A stretch of DNA of 15,804 bases, taken from an uncultured Solobacterium sp. (GTDB taxonomy: Bacteria > Bacillota_I > Bacilli_A > Erysipelotrichales > Erysipelotrichaceae). Under the pieces are notes generated by a model. That model ran no database searches. It worked only from the letters and a program-made list of their open reading frames with translations, and was not told the origin of the DNA. The stretch lies in the NCBI GenBank assembly GCA_905194705.1, contig CAJJTI010000034.1, positions 1 to 15,804 on the forward strand. Reading direction: 5' to 3'. A program made the translations under genes and the position numbers. Positions 14,644-15,804 of the stretch are shown here, one piece after another (within the stretch, counting starts at the first letter, position 1; each line of letters opens with the position of its first letter).

Positions 14644-14672
14644 TTGATGATTATTTCAAGAGGTGCTATGAT
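14644..14672 (+). promoter_or_regulatory. Promoter of the flavodoxin-like lipoprotein gene
   Basis: TTGATG (14644-14649) is followed after 17 bases by TATGAT (14667-14672), preceded by TGC as an extended -10. The start of transcription would be near 14679, giving an untranslated leader of about 105 bases. This is one of the best-formed promoters in the window. Confidence 0.75.
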
Positions 14673-14679
14673 AAAAAAA

Positions 14680-14784
14680 AGTTATTGGCCATGACCGAGC
14701 TTTCGTTTCCTTTTTGCTCGTAAAACTCGAAGACTGAGCTTTTCGCTATCCTGCTCAAAAACTCGGATAAGCATTGGAGGAAAT
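14680..14784 (+). promoter_or_regulatory. Structured 5' leader with degenerate direct repeats
   Basis: Two related units, 14697-14735 and 14736-14766, each contain GAGCTTT(T)CG, then CC, GCTC and AAAACTCG in that order. Two mutually exclusive foldings are possible. One pairs CCGAGCTTT (14695-14703) with AAAACTCGG (14758-14766) with one mismatch. The other uses CGAGC/GCTCG (14696-14700 with 14716-14720). A hairpin TGAGC/GCTCA (14735-14757) is compatible with the second. The GGAGG ribosome site (14776-14780) follows ten bases later. It matches no riboswitch class I know. Confidence 0.4.
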
Positions 14785-15663
14785 ATGAAAAAAATAATTA
14801 TTTTAAGTACATCAATATTGATGCTTTTTGGTTGTACACCAAAAACAACTAAAGTTGAATCTACACCATCTGTTGCACCTACTCTAGAATCTGAAGCAAC
14901 ATCTAGTGCAAATGTTGAATTAGTAACTGGTCCTACAGTAGATTCTGTTACATCTGCTTCTATTGTTCAAAAAGAATATATTCAAGATTATACGCCAGCT
15001 GGATTTACAGACAGCGATGCAGAAAAAGCATTATTTATAATAGGTGATCCACGCTATAACAGTGTTTTATGGGATGAAGCACGCACAGCAATGAAACATT
15101 TAGAAGAAAATGGAATGGAAGTAGAAATGAGAGATTTATATTCTATGAATTTTAATCCTGTTTTAAGTGTTGGCGAATTTTATTATGCAAAAGATGGACA
15201 AGGTGAACCATCAGAAGAAATTAAGAGGGAACAAGAATATGTTTCAAAAGCAGATCATTTAATCTTTGTGTATCCAAACTGGCATGATTCAGAAATTTCA
15301 ATTGTTAAAGGTTATAAAGAAAGAGTATTTGCTAAAAAGTACGCTTATCAAGACAGTGCTAATGGATTAGAAGGATTATTAAAAGGTAAGAGCTATTTTA
15401 CAATTATGAATTGTGGTTACCTTGGTGGAGGAAGAGGATATATTGGTGATGGAGTAGGCATCGAAGATGAAAAATGGGATACATATATGAAAGCATTTAA
15501 AGTCTTTGATGATGATACTTCTGCTTTCTGGGGAACAGAAAATTATGGTAGATTTGTTAATGACCGTACACCAAGCAATGAGTCAGAAAACTGTGGTGAA
15601 GAAATTAATGCATTACGCGATGATCTAAATGCATATTTAGACAAAGTTTATTTTGGAAAATAG
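14785..15663 (+). CDS. Lipoprotein with flavodoxin-like (NAD(P)H dehydrogenase/quinone reductase-like) domain
   Basis: This 292-residue protein is predicted to be exported and lipid-anchored. The lipobox LFGC ends at Cys17, followed by a Ser/Thr/Pro/Glu-rich linker to about residue 65. Residues 80-290 resemble the Flavodoxin_2 family (MdaB/Kef-associated quinone reductases): ALFIIGDPRYNSVLWDEA (82-99), VEMRDLYSMNFNPVLS (113-128), ADHLIFVYPNWHDSEISIVKGYKERVF (156-182, quoted in pieces: ADHLIFVYP, then KGYKERVF) and LLKGKSYFTIMNCGYLGG (198-215). The usual PLWW of the flavin/substrate loop is PNWH. FMN binding and redox activity are therefore plausible but unproven, and a flavodoxin fold outside the membrane is unusual. 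GGAGG lies four bases before the start. The gene has its own promoter and terminator. Confidence 0.82.
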   Translation: MKKIIILSTSILMLFGCTPKTTKVESTPSVAPTLESEATSSANVELVTGPTVDSVTSASIVQKEYIQDYTPAGFTDSDAEKALFIIGDPRYNSVLWDEARTAMKHLEENGMEVEMRDLYSMNFNPVLSVGEFYYAKDGQGEPSEEIKREQEYVSKADHLIFVYPNWHDSEISIVKGYKERVFAKKYAYQDSANGLEGLLKGKSYFTIMNCGYLGGGRGYIGDGVGIEDEKWDTYMKAFKVFDDDTSAFWGTENYGRFVNDRTPSNESENCGEEINALRDDLNAYLDKVYFGK

Positions 15664-15705
15664 TTAGCACTCAATTAAATGTGCTGAATATCATAATATT
15701 CTAAG

Positions 15706-15743
15706 AAAAAGTGAAGTATCTATGATAAGAAGCTTCACTTTTT
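15706..15743 (+). terminator. Terminator after the flavodoxin-like lipoprotein gene
   Basis: A perfect 11-bp stem (AAAAAGTGAAG at 15706-15716 with CTTCACTTTTT at 15733-15743) has a 16-base loop, and its right arm ends in five T residues. The A run on the left arm means it could also stop transcription from the other direction. A smaller hairpin, TTAGCAC/GTGCTGA (15664-15687), lies between it and the stop codon. Confidence 0.8.
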
Positions 15744-15804
15744 AAATACGGCGCTTTAAATTATTGCGTGGGTGTGGGAGTTGATTAACATAATGCGTGG
15801 GAAT
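15742..15804 (-). CDS. Possible C-terminal end of a gene entering from the right edge (partial)
   Basis: One minus-strand frame is open from the window edge for 20 codons and ends at a TAA inside the preceding terminator (ending HPRNNLKRRI). That resembles the ridA/rluF arrangement, where a convergent gene stops within a shared terminator. Another minus-strand frame is also open here for 15 codons, so chance cannot be excluded. I do not recognise the protein. Confidence 0.2.
   Translation of the reverse strand: MPTHYVNQLPHPRNNLKRRI

Noticed and set aside
14668..14694. Eight-codon open frame MIKKSYWP with AAGAGG upstream, a possible leader peptide
   Set aside because: It overlaps a well-formed promoter (TTGATG, 17 bases, TGC-TATGAT), so the message would start inside the frame and never contain its ATG.

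Overview
The window looks like chromosomal DNA from a low-GC Gram-positive bacterium (Bacillota). The support is AT-rich codon use, purine-rich Shine-Dalgarno sequences (GGAGG/AAGGAG) before most genes, two lipoprotein signal peptides and short rho-independent terminators. An Erysipelotrichia-type gut or oral anaerobe is my best guess, but there is no rRNA or other phylogenetic marker to prove it.

Layout. (1) Minus strand, 128-5809: an alpha/beta-hydrolase (esterase) gene followed by a complete BMP-type nucleoside ABC importer, in the order lipoprotein, double-NBD ATPase, permease, permease, ending at a terminator at 65-102. A promoter precedes the esterase gene, and a 12-bp hairpin separates the lipoprotein gene from the ATPase gene. 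(2) Minus strand, 5955-8441: a Fic-domain protein with its own extended -10 promoter and an unusual four-fold heptad repeat, and a membrane-bound family-2 glycosyltransferase. (3) Plus strand, 8599-11597: a large ADP-ribosylglycohydrolase-family protein overlapping a nucleoside hydrolase gene, diverging from the glycosyltransferase across a control region with 11-bp phased direct repeats. (4) Plus strand, 11673-13845: cofactor-independent phosphoglycerate mutase (gpmI), a relic of an IS200/IS605-type right end (omega-RNA-like), and ridA. (5) Minus strand, 13881-14582: an RluF-like pseudouridine synthase gene convergent with ridA, the two sharing a terminator. (6) Plus strand, 14785-15663: a lipoprotein with a flavodoxin-like domain, behind a good promoter and a roughly 105-nt leader with internal repeats.

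Functional reading (inference). Importing nucleosides (group 1) and cleaving N-glycosidic bonds of nucleosides or ADP-ribose-like compounds (group 3) would together form a salvage route that releases bases and ribose. The genes sit close together but are not one operon.

The items most worth a second look are the transposon-end relic that now forms the DNA just before ridA, the phased repeats before the ADP-ribosylglycohydrolase gene, the predicted extracytoplasmic flavodoxin-like lipoprotein with its bistable-looking leader, and the heptad repeat in the Fic protein. I found no rRNA, tRNA, CRISPR array or intact transposase. No gene-free stretch exceeds 300 bases.
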